From NCBI GenBank assembly GCA_947500295.1, contig CANMRM010000007.1, positions 96,337 through 160,336 on the forward strand: a DNA stretch of 64,000 nt. The letters are read 5' to 3'. Origin of the DNA: an uncultured Kordiimonas sp. Its GTDB lineage: Bacteria; Pseudomonadota; Alphaproteobacteria; Sphingomonadales; Kordiimonadaceae. The notes beneath the pieces are model-generated. The model made no database searches. It was not told where the DNA came from and saw nothing but the letters and a program-made list of their open reading frames with translations. How positions within the stretch are numbered: the first letter of the stretch is position 1; each line of letters opens with the position of its first letter. A program made the position numbers and the translations under genes. Positions 18,506-28,565 of the stretch are shown piece after piece.

Positions 18506-18691
18506 CCTGCGCCCCCGATAATTTGTTGCACCACCGCAATATCTGCGTGTGTTAATCCAAGAATACACAAAATAGCCGACTCCCGACTTGGGTTAGGGAA
18601 TTGATTATGATAAGACCGTTCGCAGTTTCTCGGGCTCGAGTCTGCAGTTGTTTTTAAGCAGGATGTGCCCAGTCAGATTGAGGGGACGCCG

Positions 18692-19132
18692 GTGTCAAAT
18701 ACAGCTATCGCAATTGCCTGTGATCACGGAGGTTTTGACCTCAAGCAACAGTTGCTCGGATTGCTGGAAAGCAAAGGCCTCGACATCCTGGATCTTGGTA
18801 CCAACAGTCGCGATTCTGTCGATTATCCTGAGTTTGGAGCTGCGATGGCAAACGCCATTGAGCAGAATAAAGTCTCACGGGGCATACTGATCTGTGGCAG
18901 TGGTATTGGAATATCGATAGCTGCCAATCGCAGTCCGGCTGTGCGAGCCGCTGTTTGTCATTCAGGCTTGAGCGCACGGCTGGCGCGGCAACATAATGAT
19001 GCAAATGTGCTGTCCTTGGGTGCCCGACTTATTGGCGTCGAGACAGCCTTTGACTGTGTCGAAGAATTTTTAACAACAGAGTTCGAAGGCGGGCGTCATC
19101 AGCGCCGTGTCGACAAACTTGGTTCTTCCTGA
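18692..19132 (+). CDS. rpiB: Ribose 5-phosphate isomerase B
   Basis: Interconverts ribose 5-phosphate and ribulose 5-phosphate in the pentose phosphate pathway. The 146-residue protein has the RpiB/LacAB fold motifs: A-C-D-H-G-G-F near the start, D-Y-P-E-F near 45, the anion-binding I-C-G-S-G-I-G-I near 75, and N-D-A-N-V-L-S-L-G-A-R near 105. The GTG at 18692 is chosen because GAGGGG lies 6 bases upstream; a GTG at 18665 is possible. It is 27 bases before glyA, a pairing common in this class. Supply of ribose phosphate fits the riboflavin genes downstream. Confidence 0.94.
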   Translation: MSNTAIAIACDHGGFDLKQQLLGLLESKGLDILDLGTNSRDSVDYPEFGAAMANAIEQNKVSRGILICGSGIGISIAANRSPAVRAAVCHSGLSARLARQHNDANVLSLGARLIGVETAFDCVEEFLTTEFEGGRHQRRVDKLGSS

Positions 19133-19159
19133 AATTTTAACACTGTAGGACTTTTACGC

Positions 19160-20446
19160 ATGAGTGATTTTACCCAAGATGGTTTTTTCTCTGATTCGCT
19201 GGCATCGACCGATCCTGATCTTCAAAGATCGCTGGAGGGGGAACTGCTGCGACAACAAAACCAGATTGAGCTGATTGCGTCGGAAAATATTGTAAGTCGT
19301 GCGGTGCTCGAGGCACAAGGGTCCGTTCTGACCAACAAGTATGCCGAGGGATACCCCGGGCGGCGATATTATCAGGGATGCCATCACGTTGACATCGCAG
19401 AGAGCCTTGCAATTGAGCGCGCAAAGCAACTGTTTAATGCTGGCTTTGTCAATGTGCAGCCACACTCGGGCGCTCAGGCCAATGGTGCCGTTATGCTGGC
19501 GCTCACAAAGCCGGGTGATACGATCATGGGCATGTCGCTTGATGCCGGCGGACACCTTACTCACGGTGCAGCACCGGCGCAGTCCGGCAAATGGTTTAAC
19601 GCTATCCAGTATGGCGTACGCCGCGAAGACGCTCTGATCGACTATGATCAGGTGGCCGCTATGGCCAGAGAACACAAACCAACACTTATTATCGCAGGTG
19701 GGTCCGCTTATCCGCGCGAAATTGATTTTGGCAAATTCCGTGAAATAGCGAACTCTGTTGGTGCCACTTTCTTGGTTGATATGGCGCACTTTGCCGGCTT
19801 AGTAGCGGGCGGCGTGCACGCCAACCCACTCGAGCATGCGCATGTGGTTACGACAACAACGCACAAAACACTTCGCGGTCCACGCGGCGGCATGGTTCTA
19901 ACCAACGATGAAGCCATTGCAAAAAAAATTAATTCTGCAGTATTTCCTGGCCTGCAAGGCGGGCCACTGATGCATGTTATTGCCGCCAAGGCGGTCGCGT
20001 TTGGTGAAGCGCTGCGGCCGGAATTCAAGAGCTATTCGGCACAGGTTGTAGCAAATGCGCGTGCTCTTGCAGCCCGTTTGAAGGAAAACGGGTTTGATAT
20101 TGTTTCTGGAGGCACTGATACACACGTTGTTCTTGTGGACCTGAGACCAAAGGGTATTACCGGCAAGGCAGCGGACGAAGCCCTTGAGCGCGCCCATATG
20201 ACCTGCAACAAGAACGGTGTGCCATTCGACCCCGAAAAACCATTTGTAACGTCCGGGATCAGGCTTGGTACACCAGCAGGCACGACACGCGGTTTTGCTG
20301 AAGCAGAATTCGAGCAAATTGCTGATCTGATTACTACGGTTATCGACGGACTCGCAGCAAACCCTGAAGACAACTCCGGCACTGAAGCAGAGGTCAGAGG
20401 GCAGGTGGCCGAACTTTGTTCGCGGTTCCCCATTTACGAGGGCTGA
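19160..20446 (+). CDS. glyA: Serine hydroxymethyltransferase
   Basis: Converts serine and tetrahydrofolate to glycine and 5,10-methylene-THF, the main one-carbon source. The 428-residue PLP enzyme has I-E-L-I-A-S-E-N-I near 35, the [11 protein letters not shown] segment, M-A-H-F-A-G-L and the PLP lysine in [14 protein letters not shown] near 235. It lies between rpiB and nrdR on the same strand with short gaps, so it is probably part of a longer operon. Confidence 0.97.
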   Translation: MSDFTQDGFFSDSLASTDPDLQRSLEGELLRQQNQIELIASENIVSRAVLEAQGSVLTNKYAEGYPGRRYYQGCHHVDIAESLAIERAKQLFNAGFVNVQPHSGAQANGAVMLALTKPGDTIMGMSLDAGGHLTHGAAPAQSGKWFNAIQYGVRREDALIDYDQVAAMAREHKPTLIIAGGSAYPREIDFGKFREIANSVGATFLVDMAHFAGLVAGGVHANPLEHAHVVTTTTHKTLRGPRGGMVLTNDEAIAKKINSAVFPGLQGGPLMHVIAAKAVAFGEALRPEFKSYSAQVVANARALAARLKENGFDIVSGGTDTHVVLVDLRPKGITGKAADEALERAHMTCNKNGVPFDPEKPFVTSGIRLGTPAGTTRGFAEAEFEQIADLITTVIDGLAANPEDNSGTEAEVRGQVAELCSRFPIYEG

Positions 20447-20520
20447 GCTACTCGTTACACATATATTGAACTAATTTTGAAGCGCTATACCATATTTGGG
20501 AACAGGGGAGCTGGTAGCTG

Positions 20521-20994
20521 ATGCGTTGTCCGTTTTGTCAGAATGAAGATACTCAGGTAAAGGATAGCCGTCCTTCCGAGGACAAGGCCGCTATTAGGCG
20601 TCGTCGGTATTGTCCTGCCTGTGGAGCGCGCTTCACGACCTTCGAGCGTGTCCAGCTTCGGGAACTGACGATTGTCAAGAAGAGTGGACGCAAGGTTCCT
20701 TTTGAGCGCGATAAACTTGAGCGATCTCTCGATATTGCGCTTCGAAAACGCCCGGTAGACCCGGAACAGGTAGAACGGATGGTCAATGGAATTGTGCGCA
20801 GGCTTGAGTCCATGGGCGAGAGTGAAGTTCAATCTGAACAAGTGGGGCGATTGATCATGGAAGGTCTTGAGAGCCTCGATCAAGTGGCCTATGTGCGCTA
20901 TGCCTCGGTCTACAGAAACTTCAGAGAAGCTTCCGACTTTGAAAAATTCCTAGGCAAAATGACAGGCCCCGAAGACGATTACGCTGAGGACTGA
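20521..20994 (+). CDS. nrdR: Transcriptional repressor NrdR
   Basis: Repressor of ribonucleotide reductase genes that senses ATP/dATP. The 157-residue protein has an N-terminal zinc ribbon (C-P-F-C at 3-6, C-P-A-C at 31-34) followed by the R-R-R-Y basic patch. Then comes an ATP-cone domain from [15 protein letters not shown] to Y-A-S-V-Y-R-N-F. The acidic tail is normal. It starts with ATG and sits directly before ribD with 3 bases between, a common alphaproteobacterial linkage. Confidence 0.96.
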   Translation: MRCPFCQNEDTQVKDSRPSEDKAAIRRRRYCPACGARFTTFERVQLRELTIVKKSGRKVPFERDKLERSLDIALRKRPVDPEQVERMVNGIVRRLESMGESEVQSEQVGRLIMEGLESLDQVAYVRYASVYRNFREASDFEKFLGKMTGPEDDYAED

Positions 20995-20997
20995 TTG

Positions 20998-22083
20998 TTG
21001 ACGCGCGCGCATGCACAAGACCAAAGGTGGATGCGGGCTACGCTCAGTCTGGCCAGACGGGGACTGGGACAGGTTGCACCCAATCCTTCGGTCGCCTGTA
21101 TCCTTATCAAAGATGACGCTGTTATCGGTAGAGGCTGGACACAGCCGGGCGGTCGCCCCCATGCCGAAACGGTTGCGCTGGCGCAGGCGGGCACCGGAGC
21201 ATCTGGTGCAACTGCGTATGTGTCACTCGAGCCATGTGCACACACCGGCCAAACTGGCCCCTGCGCACAAGCGCTTATTGATGCGGGTGTTGCTCGGGTA
21301 GTAGTTGCCTTGCATGACCCGGACCCACGGGTTAAGGGCAAAGGTATTGCAATGATGGAGAAGGCTGGTGTCGAAGTCGTCCGCGGTGTTTGCTCCAGCG
21401 ACGCTGTGGCCATAAATGACGGATTTTTCTCACGGACAACACGCAACCGTCCAAGTTTCACGCTGAAGTGCGCCACTACTCTAGACGGAAAAATTGCCTT
21501 GGCATCCGGTCAAAGCAAGTGGATTACTGGCCCGGAGGCACGCAAGAGCGGACACAGATTAAGGGCAAAGTACGATGCAATCCTCGTTGGTGTCGGAACA
21601 GTATTGGCAGATGACCCCAGTCTGACGTGCCGATTGGACGGCGTGAAAAACCAAAACCCTGTTCGGATCGTTTTGGACAGTGCGTTGAAAACGCCGGTGA
21701 CGGCGAATGTTGTCAAAGACGAAGCACCTACGCTAATTTTTACACATTCCGCGTCTGATGAAGGCGCCAGCTACCCACCATCTGTTGAGGTGGTTGTTGT
21801 CGACTCCACCCGGGATGTTGCGGGCCTTGCTGAACAGTTGGCGCGCCGTGGTCTCAATTCCATTCTTATCGAAGGTGGTGCTCAGGTTGCGGCAAGTTTT
21901 GTGGCAGCTGGAATGGTTGATCGTATTGAGCATTTTGTCGCAGGAAAGGTCATTGGCCAGGATGGACTTGATGCGCTCGGCCCGCTTAGCCTTGCCTCTT
22001 TGGGTGAATCGCCCCATTTCATGCTGCAACGAATGAAACCGGTTGGATCAGATATGCTTGCATCCTATGTGAAGGCGGAGTAA
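20998..22083 (+). CDS. ribD: Bifunctional riboflavin biosynthesis deaminase/reductase RibD
   Basis: Performs the deaminase and reductase steps after GTP ring opening. The 361-residue protein has an N-terminal cytidine-deaminase-like zinc domain (H-A-E near 54, P-C-x-H-x-G-x-T-G-P-C near 82) and a C-terminal reductase (from about 145) with T-L-D-G-K-I-A and I-E-G-G-A. The start is a TTG; GAGGA at 20986-20990 is 7 bases before the TTG at 20998, better than the TTG at 20995. An ATG at 21031 would cut into the first helix. It leads a ribD-ribE-ribBX-ribH set. Confidence 0.95.
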   Translation: MTRAHAQDQRWMRATLSLARRGLGQVAPNPSVACILIKDDAVIGRGWTQPGGRPHAETVALAQAGTGASGATAYVSLEPCAHTGQTGPCAQALIDAGVARVVVALHDPDPRVKGKGIAMMEKAGVEVVRGVCSSDAVAINDGFFSRTTRNRPSFTLKCATTLDGKIALASGQSKWITGPEARKSGHRLRAKYDAILVGVGTVLADDPSLTCRLDGVKNQNPVRIVLDSALKTPVTANVVKDEAPTLIFTHSASDEGASYPPSVEVVVVDSTRDVAGLAEQLARRGLNSILIEGGAQVAASFVAAGMVDRIEHFVAGKVIGQDGLDALGPLSLASLGESPHFMLQRMKPVGSDMLASYVKAE

Positions 22084-22092
22084 CCCAAGGCC

Positions 22093-22692
22093 ATGTTTAC
22101 TGGTATAGTCACAGATGTGGGTAGAGTTGCGAGCGTCAGCGGCGAAGCAGACCTGCGCTTTGTTGTATCCACCCGCTTTGACCTTTCCAGTGTTGATATC
22201 GGCGCATCCATCTGCTGCGCCGGTGTTTGCCTGACCGTTGTGGAAAAAACCAGCGAGGCTTTCGCTGTCGATGTTTCCCAGGAAACGCTCAGCGTCACGA
22301 ACCTCGGGTCGTGGCGTGAGGGGAGCGAAATCAACCTTGAACGATCCCTGAAACTTGGTGATGAACTGGGTGGCCACATTGTAACCGGGCATGTGGACTG
22401 TCTGGGTGAAATTACCACGTTTGACGATGTTGGCGAATCTATCATGATGAAGATATCCCTGCCTGCGGAGCATCGTCATTTGGTTGCTGCGAAAGGTAGC
22501 GTCTGTGTTGACGGCGTATCATTGACGGTTAATTCTGTTGAGGACGCTGACGCGGCGTCGGAGTTCTCAATCAATCTTATCCCTCACACCCAGGCTGTAA
22601 CGAGTTTCCGAAACAGCAAGGCTGGTGATCAGGTAAATTTGGAATTTGACATTCTCGCGCGTTATGTCGCGCGCCTTCAAGAAAAAGACTGA
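22093..22692 (+). CDS. ribE: Riboflavin synthase alpha chain
   Basis: Dismutates two 6,7-dimethyl-8-ribityllumazine molecules to riboflavin. The 199-residue protein has the expected tandem beta-barrels, each beginning with the lumazine-binding pattern: M-F-T-G-I-V and C-x-G-V-C-L-T-V in the first half; G-H-I-V-T-G-H-V-D and V-D-G-V-S-L-T-V-N in the second. It starts 9 bases after ribD and ends 4 bases before ribBX. Confidence 0.96.
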   Translation: MFTGIVTDVGRVASVSGEADLRFVVSTRFDLSSVDIGASICCAGVCLTVVEKTSEAFAVDVSQETLSVTNLGSWREGSEINLERSLKLGDELGGHIVTGHVDCLGEITTFDDVGESIMMKISLPAEHRHLVAAKGSVCVDGVSLTVNSVEDADAASEFSINLIPHTQAVTSFRNSKAGDQVNLEFDILARYVARLQEKD

Positions 22693-22696
22693 TTTT

Positions 22697-23800
22697 ATGC
22701 CTCACAATTTCCTCTCCAGCATCGAAGATGTGATCGAAGACGCTCGCAACGGACGCATGTTCATCCTTGTTGACGATGAAGACCGCGAAAATGAGGGTGA
22801 CCTCATTATTCCAGCTCAAATGGCGACGCCGGAGGCAATCAATTTCATGGCCAAGTATGGCCGGGGGCTTATATGCCTGCCTTTGAGCAGGCGCCGTGTA
22901 GAGGAGCTTGAACTGCCGCTGATGAGCAGCAATAATCAGGCCCGGCACCAAACCGCCTTCACCGTGGCCATCGAGGCCAAATCGGGTGTTACGACCGGCA
23001 TTTCTGCGGCGGATCGAGCCCACACGATTGCCGTTGCAATTGATGCGTCAAAAGGTAAGGACGACCTGGCAACACCTGGTCACGTCTTTCCGCTTGTTGC
23101 GCGAGATGGTGGCGTGCTCGTCAGGGCAGGGCATACGGAGGCGGCCGTAGATATCTCGCGTCTTGCCGGCCTTAATCCCTCTGCAGTCATATGTGAAATC
23201 ATGAACGAAGATGGTACTATGGCCCGGTTGCAGGACCTTGTGGAGTTTGCAAAAGAGCATGATCTCAAAGTTGCAACCATCCGTGACCTGATCGCCTACC
23301 GACTGAAAAACGACTTGCTGGTGGAAAGGGTAACCGAGAACTCTTTCGTCAGACAGTCCGGACACACATGGAAATTGGCAAATTATCGTTCTACAGCTGA
23401 CGGCCGTGAGACATTTGCCCTTTCAATTGGTGATATCGGTCCTGATACGCCTGTGTTGGTACGCATGCACTCTTTTAATGCTTATGAAGACATTCTGGGA
23501 ATGGATCATCCGCGCACGGGTCAGCTCCAGCGATCTCTCGCCGAGATCGAAAAAGAAGGGTCGGGCGTTGTGGTTATTTTCCCAGGGACTGCAGGCAACC
23601 GCGCGGCCAGCAATGACGAGGCAGCGACTTCCGAAAATGAGAAAAAGCAGGGCATTCTCAAAGATGTAGGGATCGGAGCCCAAATTTTGCGCGATCTTGG
23701 TGTTCGGCACATGATTTTGCTGACAAATTCGCCAAGTCATGTTGTAGGGCTTGATGGATACGGCCTCGACATTGTAGAACAGCGCGAAATCCCAAGCTGA
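22697..23800 (+). CDS. ribB: 3,4-dihydroxy-2-butanone 4-phosphate synthase with degenerate RibA-like domain (RibBX)
   Basis: The 367-residue protein has an intact N-terminal DHBP synthase with D-D-E-D-R-E-N-E-G-D-L near residue 26, S-x-x-x-R-H-Q-T-A-F-T-V and H-T-E-A-A-V-D. The second half (about 210-367) is GTP-cyclohydrolase-II-like: V-R-M-H-S-F-N then, far on, I-G-A-Q-I-L-R-D-L-G-V and L-L-T-N-S-P. However, the zinc cysteines (normally C-L-T-G-D and C-D-C) and the Q-E-G-R-G catalytic loop are missing. This is the RibBX form known from proteobacteria, so a separate active RibA should exist elsewhere. The ATG at 22697 is chosen; an upstream frame would run into ribE. Confidence 0.9.
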   Translation: MPHNFLSSIEDVIEDARNGRMFILVDDEDRENEGDLIIPAQMATPEAINFMAKYGRGLICLPLSRRRVEELELPLMSSNNQARHQTAFTVAIEAKSGVTTGISAADRAHTIAVAIDASKGKDDLATPGHVFPLVARDGGVLVRAGHTEAAVDISRLAGLNPSAVICEIMNEDGTMARLQDLVEFAKEHDLKVATIRDLIAYRLKNDLLVERVTENSFVRQSGHTWKLANYRSTADGRETFALSIGDIGPDTPVLVRMHSFNAYEDILGMDHPRTGQLQRSLAEIEKEGSGVVVIFPGTAGNRAASNDEAATSENEKKQGILKDVGIGAQILRDLGVRHMILLTNSPSHVVGLDGYGLDIVEQREIPS

Positions 23801-23833
23801 TAGGTTTTCAGTAATACACAACAGATTGGAGCC

Positions 23834-24280
23834 ATGATGGCTAACCCCCATATTTTGATAGTTGAGGCTCGGTTTTATGCGGACCTCGCGGACGAACTTG
23901 TTGCCGGCGCTGTTGAAGCGGTTGAGGCAGCAGGTGGCACGTGGGAGCGCATTGACGTGCCAGGCGCCCTGGAAATCCCTGCTGCAATTTCGATGGCGGA
24001 TGCTGGAGAAAACAAACATTATGATGGCTACGTTGCTCTTGGCTGCGTAATCCGGGGCGAGACAAGCCACTATGACTATGTTTGTGGCGAATCCGCGCGC
24101 GCACTTCAGGATCTGGCTGTTCAGGACCTTCTCGCTGTTGGCAATGGTATTTTGACAGTAGAGGACAGCGATCAGGCGTGGGCGAGAGCAGACCGCGCCA
24201 GAAAGAATAAAGGTGCAGATGCCGCAAATGCTGCTATTCGAATGGCAGAATTAAAGCTGTCTTTTGGAGTTTCTGACTGA
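23834..24280 (+). CDS. ribH: 6,7-dimethyl-8-ribityllumazine synthase
   Basis: Forms lumazine from the products of RibD and RibB. The 148-residue protein has V-E-A-R-F-Y near the start (ring-stacking aromatic), V-P-G-A-L-E-I-P near 42, and G-C-V-I-R-G-E-T-S-H-Y-D with the catalytic His near 80. It ends in a helix region with V-E-D-S-D-Q-A-W-A-R-A. Two ATG codons in tandem open the gene, after TTGGAG. Its TGA shares one base with the nusB ATG. Confidence 0.95.
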   Translation: MMANPHILIVEARFYADLADELVAGAVEAVEAAGGTWERIDVPGALEIPAAISMADAGENKHYDGYVALGCVIRGETSHYDYVCGESARALQDLAVQDLLAVGNGILTVEDSDQAWARADRARKNKGADAANAAIRMAELKLSFGVSD

Positions 24281-24765
24281 TGTCGCAAAAACCGGACCCA
24301 TCCCGGCGTCAGACGGGTCGCCAGCAAGGCGGACCGCGCAGCGCAGCGCGTCTGGCTGTTGTTCAGGCGTTCTATCAGCTTTTGATGGCCGGCGAACAGA
24401 ACGTTGAGAAGATCAGTAAAGAATATGTAGACCATCGGCTGGGTGCAGAAATCGAAGGCGATCAATATGTTAAAGCAGACATTGATCTGTTCAAGGATGT
24501 GTTGACAGGTGCATGGACGAGGCGAGAAGAATGGACCAATTTGGTCAAGGATCATCTTTCCTCTGGTTGGACCATAGAACGCATCGATAAAATCTTGCTC
24601 GCTGCTTTATGTGCAGGCACATACGAGCTGGCCGCCAGGGTTGATGTGCCGACGGCCGTCATTATCAATGAGTATGTTGATGTGACACATGGCTTCTATG
24701 AGAATGCTGAAGCGTCTTTTGTGAATAGCGTGCTGGATAAAATAGCCAAAAAGCTGAGAACATAG
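24280..24765 (+). CDS. nusB: Transcription antitermination factor NusB
   Basis: All-helical RNA-binding protein that with NusE binds boxA in rRNA leaders. The 161-residue protein has the family's arginine-rich start (R-S-A-A-R-L-A-V-V-Q-A-F-Y near 26) and the C-terminal pattern P-T-A-V-I-I-N-E-Y-V-D-V-T-H then F-V-N-S-V-L-D-K-I-A. It overlaps the end of ribH by one base; coupling of ribH and nusB is widespread. Confidence 0.95.
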   Translation: MSQKPDPSRRQTGRQQGGPRSAARLAVVQAFYQLLMAGEQNVEKISKEYVDHRLGAEIEGDQYVKADIDLFKDVLTGAWTRREEWTNLVKDHLSSGWTIERIDKILLAALCAGTYELAARVDVPTAVIINEYVDVTHGFYENAEASFVNSVLDKIAKKLRT

Positions 24766-24783
24766 GGCTCTGGCCATTCCCCA

Positions 24784-25740
24784 ATGACTGGTGAATTTGA
24801 TATCATCGAAAAGTTTTTCGCCCCGCTTAGCGGCCGTGAAGGACTGGCTCTGAAAGATGATGTAGCACTCCTGAAGCCTCCATCCGGACAGGACCAGATT
24901 GTTTCAAAGGATCTGTTGGTTGCAGATGTGCATTTTCGAGCTCAGGATGCCGCCAACTTGATTGCACAAAAAGCTCTGGCGGTGAACGTGTCCGATATTG
25001 TCGCTAAAGGCGGCACCCCTGTGCTGTATTGGCTAGGCCTTGCATTATCGCCTGAGAATGCCAGTCCAGCGTGGCTCCAGAGTTTTTCTGATGGCCTGAA
25101 GGAAGCTCAGCAAAGGTTTGGGTGCCGCTTGGCGGGCGGCGACACAACCAAATCGCCCCAAGGGACGGTCATCAGTGTAACCGTGCTTGGCTATGTGCCG
25201 ACTGGCCAGATAATTTTGCGATCAGGCGCAGCAGTGGGCGACGACCTCTATGTTACAGGAACGCTGGGGAATGCCGCTTTGGGTTTACGCTGTTTGCAGC
25301 AAAATATTCCCGGTTTTGACTTTTTGAAAGCTGCTTATCATATACCTGCGCCTCCGGTAAAAGTTGGGCAAGACCTTGCTGGCCTAGCGAGCGCAGCTGC
25401 CGACGTATCTGATGGCTTGATAGCAGATTGCGGTCATATTGCAGAGCGATCCGGTGTGAAAATCCAGATATGGCAAGCCAGTCTACCGAAGAGCCAAGAA
25501 GCTGAAGCCCTTCTAGCGTCGGATCCGAGCCTGACGGATAAAGTGTGGTCCGCTGGCGACGATTACCAGATCGCCTTTACTGCTTCGTCTCGGATACGGT
25601 CGGAGATTTCTGAAATTGGAGCTCACAACAGTACCCGGATACAGCGTATTGGAGAGGTGCTGAAGGGTAAAGGTGTAGAACTACTTGATCATAAAGGGGA
25701 AATTGTGCAGGTTTCCACAGGGGGTTACACGCACTTCTAA
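24784..25740 (+). CDS. thiL: Thiamine-monophosphate kinase
   Basis: Phosphorylates thiamine monophosphate to the active diphosphate. The 318-residue PurM-like protein begins with E-F-D-I-I-E-K-F-F-A-P-L, then the metal-binding K-D-L-L-V-A-D-V-H-F near 40. It continues with N-V-S-D-I-V-A-K-G-G near 62, G-G-D-T-T near 118 and D-V-S-D-G-L near 210. It follows nusB by 18 bases, a classic order. Confidence 0.94.
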   Translation: MTGEFDIIEKFFAPLSGREGLALKDDVALLKPPSGQDQIVSKDLLVADVHFRAQDAANLIAQKALAVNVSDIVAKGGTPVLYWLGLALSPENASPAWLQSFSDGLKEAQQRFGCRLAGGDTTKSPQGTVISVTVLGYVPTGQIILRSGAAVGDDLYVTGTLGNAALGLRCLQQNIPGFDFLKAAYHIPAPPVKVGQDLAGLASAAADVSDGLIADCGHIAERSGVKIQIWQASLPKSQEAEALLASDPSLTDKVWSAGDDYQIAFTASSRIRSEISEIGAHNSTRIQRIGEVLKGKGVELLDHKGEIVQVSTGGYTHF

Positions 25741-25757
25741 GGGCGGGGAGCAAACTT

Positions 25758-26267
25758 ATGTCTCAGAATTCCAATGATATTGATGTAGAAGGTGGTAGTT
25801 CAGCGCGCGGCCTGTTGGTTCTGGGTCTTCTCGGTGGTCTTCTGGTTGGTGGAGGCGTTGCCTACTATTTCATGAAAGATCAGATTGATTCTCCTGGGAA
25901 TGAAGGCGAAGAAGAACAATCTGAGGAAAATCGAATACCGCTGCAGGCGGTTAGATTTGAGAGGCTTACCGTACCGATTTACACTCAGTCCGGTGGGTCA
26001 CGACGGTATATCGGCAACTTTTTCATCAACATTGACGTGCTCGTGCGCGGCGACGAAAACGTAATCGCTGTTCGGCGTTCAGAACCCCAGCTACAGCACG
26101 CTTTCATATCGGCGATTAGCAACGCAAACCTGATGCGTGAAGATTCTCCGCAGCAACTGGACCTGGACAAAACAGCAAACCTTTTGAAGGCGAGGGCAAA
26201 CTCTGTTCTGGCCTCAGATGTGGTTGCACAGGTGTCGGTGGTCGAGGCACTGCGAATTCCAAACTAG
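25758..26267 (+). CDS. Single-pass membrane protein, FliL-like
   Basis: The 169-residue protein has one membrane helix (about 16-38, Gly/Leu/Val-rich), a short acidic linker (48-58) and a periplasmic alpha/beta domain. The domain pattern is a strand V-P-I-Y, then Y-I-G-N-F-F-I-N-I-D-V-L-V, V-R-R-S-E-P-Q-L-Q-H-A-F and a C-terminal strand V-V-A-Q-V-S-V-V-E. This resembles FliL, the stator-associated flagellar protein, but no flagellar gene is nearby, so the call is weak. It follows thiL by 17 bases and may be expressed with it. A plain membrane protein of unknown role is the alternative. Confidence 0.5.
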   Translation: MSQNSNDIDVEGGSSARGLLVLGLLGGLLVGGGVAYYFMKDQIDSPGNEGEEEQSEENRIPLQAVRFERLTVPIYTQSGGSRRYIGNFFINIDVLVRGDENVIAVRRSEPQLQHAFISAISNANLMREDSPQQLDLDKTANLLKARANSVLASDVVAQVSVVEALRIPN

Positions 26268-26452
26268 ATTAATCCAGACTTTTTCATCCTTCAGGTAAGT
26301 CCTCCACAGCGATTGCAGGGTTGCAAGCGCCTATTTTGCTTCCTAGAGTGTTTCGCGCGGTGACATATTACGCCGCATTATAGGGGCTGGCTGGTGTGAT
26401 AGGGCTTATTCCGATAGCACAGCCTGTTTTTTAAGTTTAGAGGGGGATTCCC

Positions 26453-28540
26453 ATGGACGTATTATACGCTTCCATTGCCTGCGGATTTCTAGCTGTTATC
26501 TATGGCTGGTTTACGCGTAGCTCAATTTTGGCTGCCAGTCCGGGCAATGAAAAAATGCAGGAGATCGCGGGGGCTATTCAAGCCGGGGCTCAGGCCTATT
26601 TGAACCGCCAGTATCGCACTATCGCCATAGTTGGTGCGGTCGTTGCCGTGGCATTGTTTTTTGCCATCGGCATGCTTGCTGCTATTGGCTTCCTGATCGG
26701 CGCCGTACTTTCAGGTGTTGCCGGTTACATCGGCATGTTGATTTCTGTGAAGGCCAACGTGCGGACGACAGAAGCGGCGAGCAGCAGCCTGCAAGCCGGT
26801 TTGACACTGGCGTTCCGCTCGGGAGCCGTAACCGGTATGCTTGTTGCCGGCCTCGCGTTATTGGCGGTTGCTGGTTATTATACGGTTCTGATCGGTCCGA
26901 TGGGACTTGAAGCGACGTCAAGAGATGTGATCGATGCGCTTGTAGCGCTTGGCTTTGGTGCCTCTCTTATCTCGATTTTCGCGCGGCTTGGCGGCGGTAT
27001 CTTCACCAAAGGTGCAGATGTTGGTGCTGACCTTGTTGGTAAAGTTGAAGCGGGTATTCCTGAGGATGACCCTCGTAACCCTGCGGTGATTGCCGATAAC
27101 GTTGGTGACAACGTTGGTGATTGCGCTGGTATGGCTGCAGACCTGTTCGAAACATATGTGGTAACAGTTGGCGCAACCATGGTGCTCTCTGCGCTGTTTA
27201 TTGCCTCAGGCGCTGCGGAGATTATGGAACTGCCTTTGATTATCGGCGGTGTTTGCATCATTACTTCGATTATCGGTACTTTCTTTGTTAAGCTTGGCTC
27301 GAATAACTCCATCATGGGCGCGCTCTACAAAGGCTTTATCGTGACTGCGGTCTTGTCTGCAGGAGCCATGTGGTTCGCGATGGACTGGGCTCTGGGCGGT
27401 GACATGGACCGTGTATTCACAGCTGGATCAACGGAATTTACGGGACGTGCACTCTATTACTGTGGTCTGATCGGCCTTTTGGTTACGGGCGTTATCATCT
27501 GGATTACGGAATATTATACCGGAACCGAATATCGTCCTGTTCGCTCTATAGCTAAGGCTTCAGAAACCGGTCACGCAACCAATGTGATCCAGGGACTTGC
27601 TATCTCGCTTGAAGCTACAGCGTTGCCTGCACTCGTAATTTGTGCCGGTATTATTGGCGCTTTCATGCTTGCTGGTGTTTTGGGGCTCGGTTTTGCCGCT
27701 ACAGCGATGTTGGCCCTTGCCGGAATGGTTGTAGCTCTTGATGCCTATGGACCGGTAACCGATAACGCAGGCGGTATTGCTGAAATGGCGGGTCTGGACG
27801 AAGAGGTTCGCAACCGGACAGATGCTCTGGACGCTGTAGGCAACACGACAAAAGCCGTAACCAAGGGCTATGCAATTGGTTCCGCCGGTCTTGCTGCACT
27901 CGTATTGTTCGGCGCTTATACGGCTGACCTGGAGAAGTTTTTCTCTGATGTACCGGTGAACTTTGAACTGTCCAACCCTTATGTAGTTGTTGGCCTGCTC
28001 CTTGGCGCGTTGTTGCCGTATCTCTTTGGTGCAATGGGCATGACTGCCGTCGGGCGCGCTGGTGGTGAAGTTGTTGAAGAAGTTCGGGCACAGTTCCGCG
28101 ACAATCCAGGTATTATGGAAGGAACTTCCAAGCCTGATTATGCACGTTCTGTGGACTTGCTTACCAAAACAGCGATCAGAGAAATGGTGGTTCCCAGCCT
28201 TCTGCCGGTGGCTGCACCCGTGGTCACATATTTTGTGATTAACGCGATTGCAGGGCAGGCCGCCGCTTTCTCAGCGGTAGGCGCGCTACTTCTTGGGGTA
28301 ATTGTTGGTGGCCTGTTTGTGGCGCTTTCCATGACTGCTGGAGGCGGTGCTTGGGATAACGCCAAGAAATACATTGAAGACGGCAACCATGGCGGTAAGG
28401 GCTCAGAAGCTCATAAAGCTGCCGTAACAGGCGATACTGTTGGTGATCCCTATAAGGACACGGCAGGTCCGGCTGTTAACCCGATGATCAAGATTACGAA
28501 CATCGTGGCGCTTCTGTTGCTGGCAATGTTGGCTCACTAG
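26453..28540 (+). CDS. hppA: K+-independent proton-pumping inorganic pyrophosphatase
   Basis: Membrane pump that splits pyrophosphate and moves protons. The 695-residue protein has about 16 hydrophobic segments. The catalytic signature [11 protein letters not shown] then E-D-D-P-R-N-P-A and [13 protein letters not shown] is near 190-230. The segment [10 protein letters not shown] near 462 has Lys where K+-dependent enzymes have Ala, placing it in the K+-independent H+-pumping class. It is a single gene with a GGGGG-type ribosome site and its own 185-base upstream region, and a terminator behind it. Confidence 0.96.
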   Translation: MDVLYASIACGFLAVIYGWFTRSSILAASPGNEKMQEIAGAIQAGAQAYLNRQYRTIAIVGAVVAVALFFAIGMLAAIGFLIGAVLSGVAGYIGMLISVKANVRTTEAASSSLQAGLTLAFRSGAVTGMLVAGLALLAVAGYYTVLIGPMGLEATSRDVIDALVALGFGASLISIFARLGGGIFTKGADVGADLVGKVEAGIPEDDPRNPAVIADNVGDNVGDCAGMAADLFETYVVTVGATMVLSALFIASGAAEIMELPLIIGGVCIITSIIGTFFVKLGSNNSIMGALYKGFIVTAVLSAGAMWFAMDWALGGDMDRVFTAGSTEFTGRALYYCGLIGLLVTGVIIWITEYYTGTEYRPVRSIAKASETGHATNVIQGLAISLEATALPALVICAGIIGAFMLAGVLGLGFAATAMLALAGMVVALDAYGPVTDNAGGIAEMAGLDEEVRNRTDALDAVGNTTKAVTKGYAIGSAGLAALVLFGAYTADLEKFFSDVPVNFELSNPYVVVGLLLGALLPYLFGAMGMTAVGRAGGEVVEEVRAQFRDNPGIMEGTSKPDYARSVDLLTKTAIREMVVPSLLPVAAPVVTYFVINAIAGQAAAFSAVGALLLGVIVGGLFVALSMTAGGGAWDNAKKYIEDGNHGGKGSEAHKAAVTGDTVGDPYKDTAGPAVNPMIKITNIVALLLLAMLAH

Positions 28541-28565
28541 GACCGACTAAGCATAGATAAAAGAA

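Noticed and set aside
23423..24070. Minus-strand frame of about 215 codons across ribBX and ribH
   Set aside because: Overlaps two certain genes and gives no family-like sequence.
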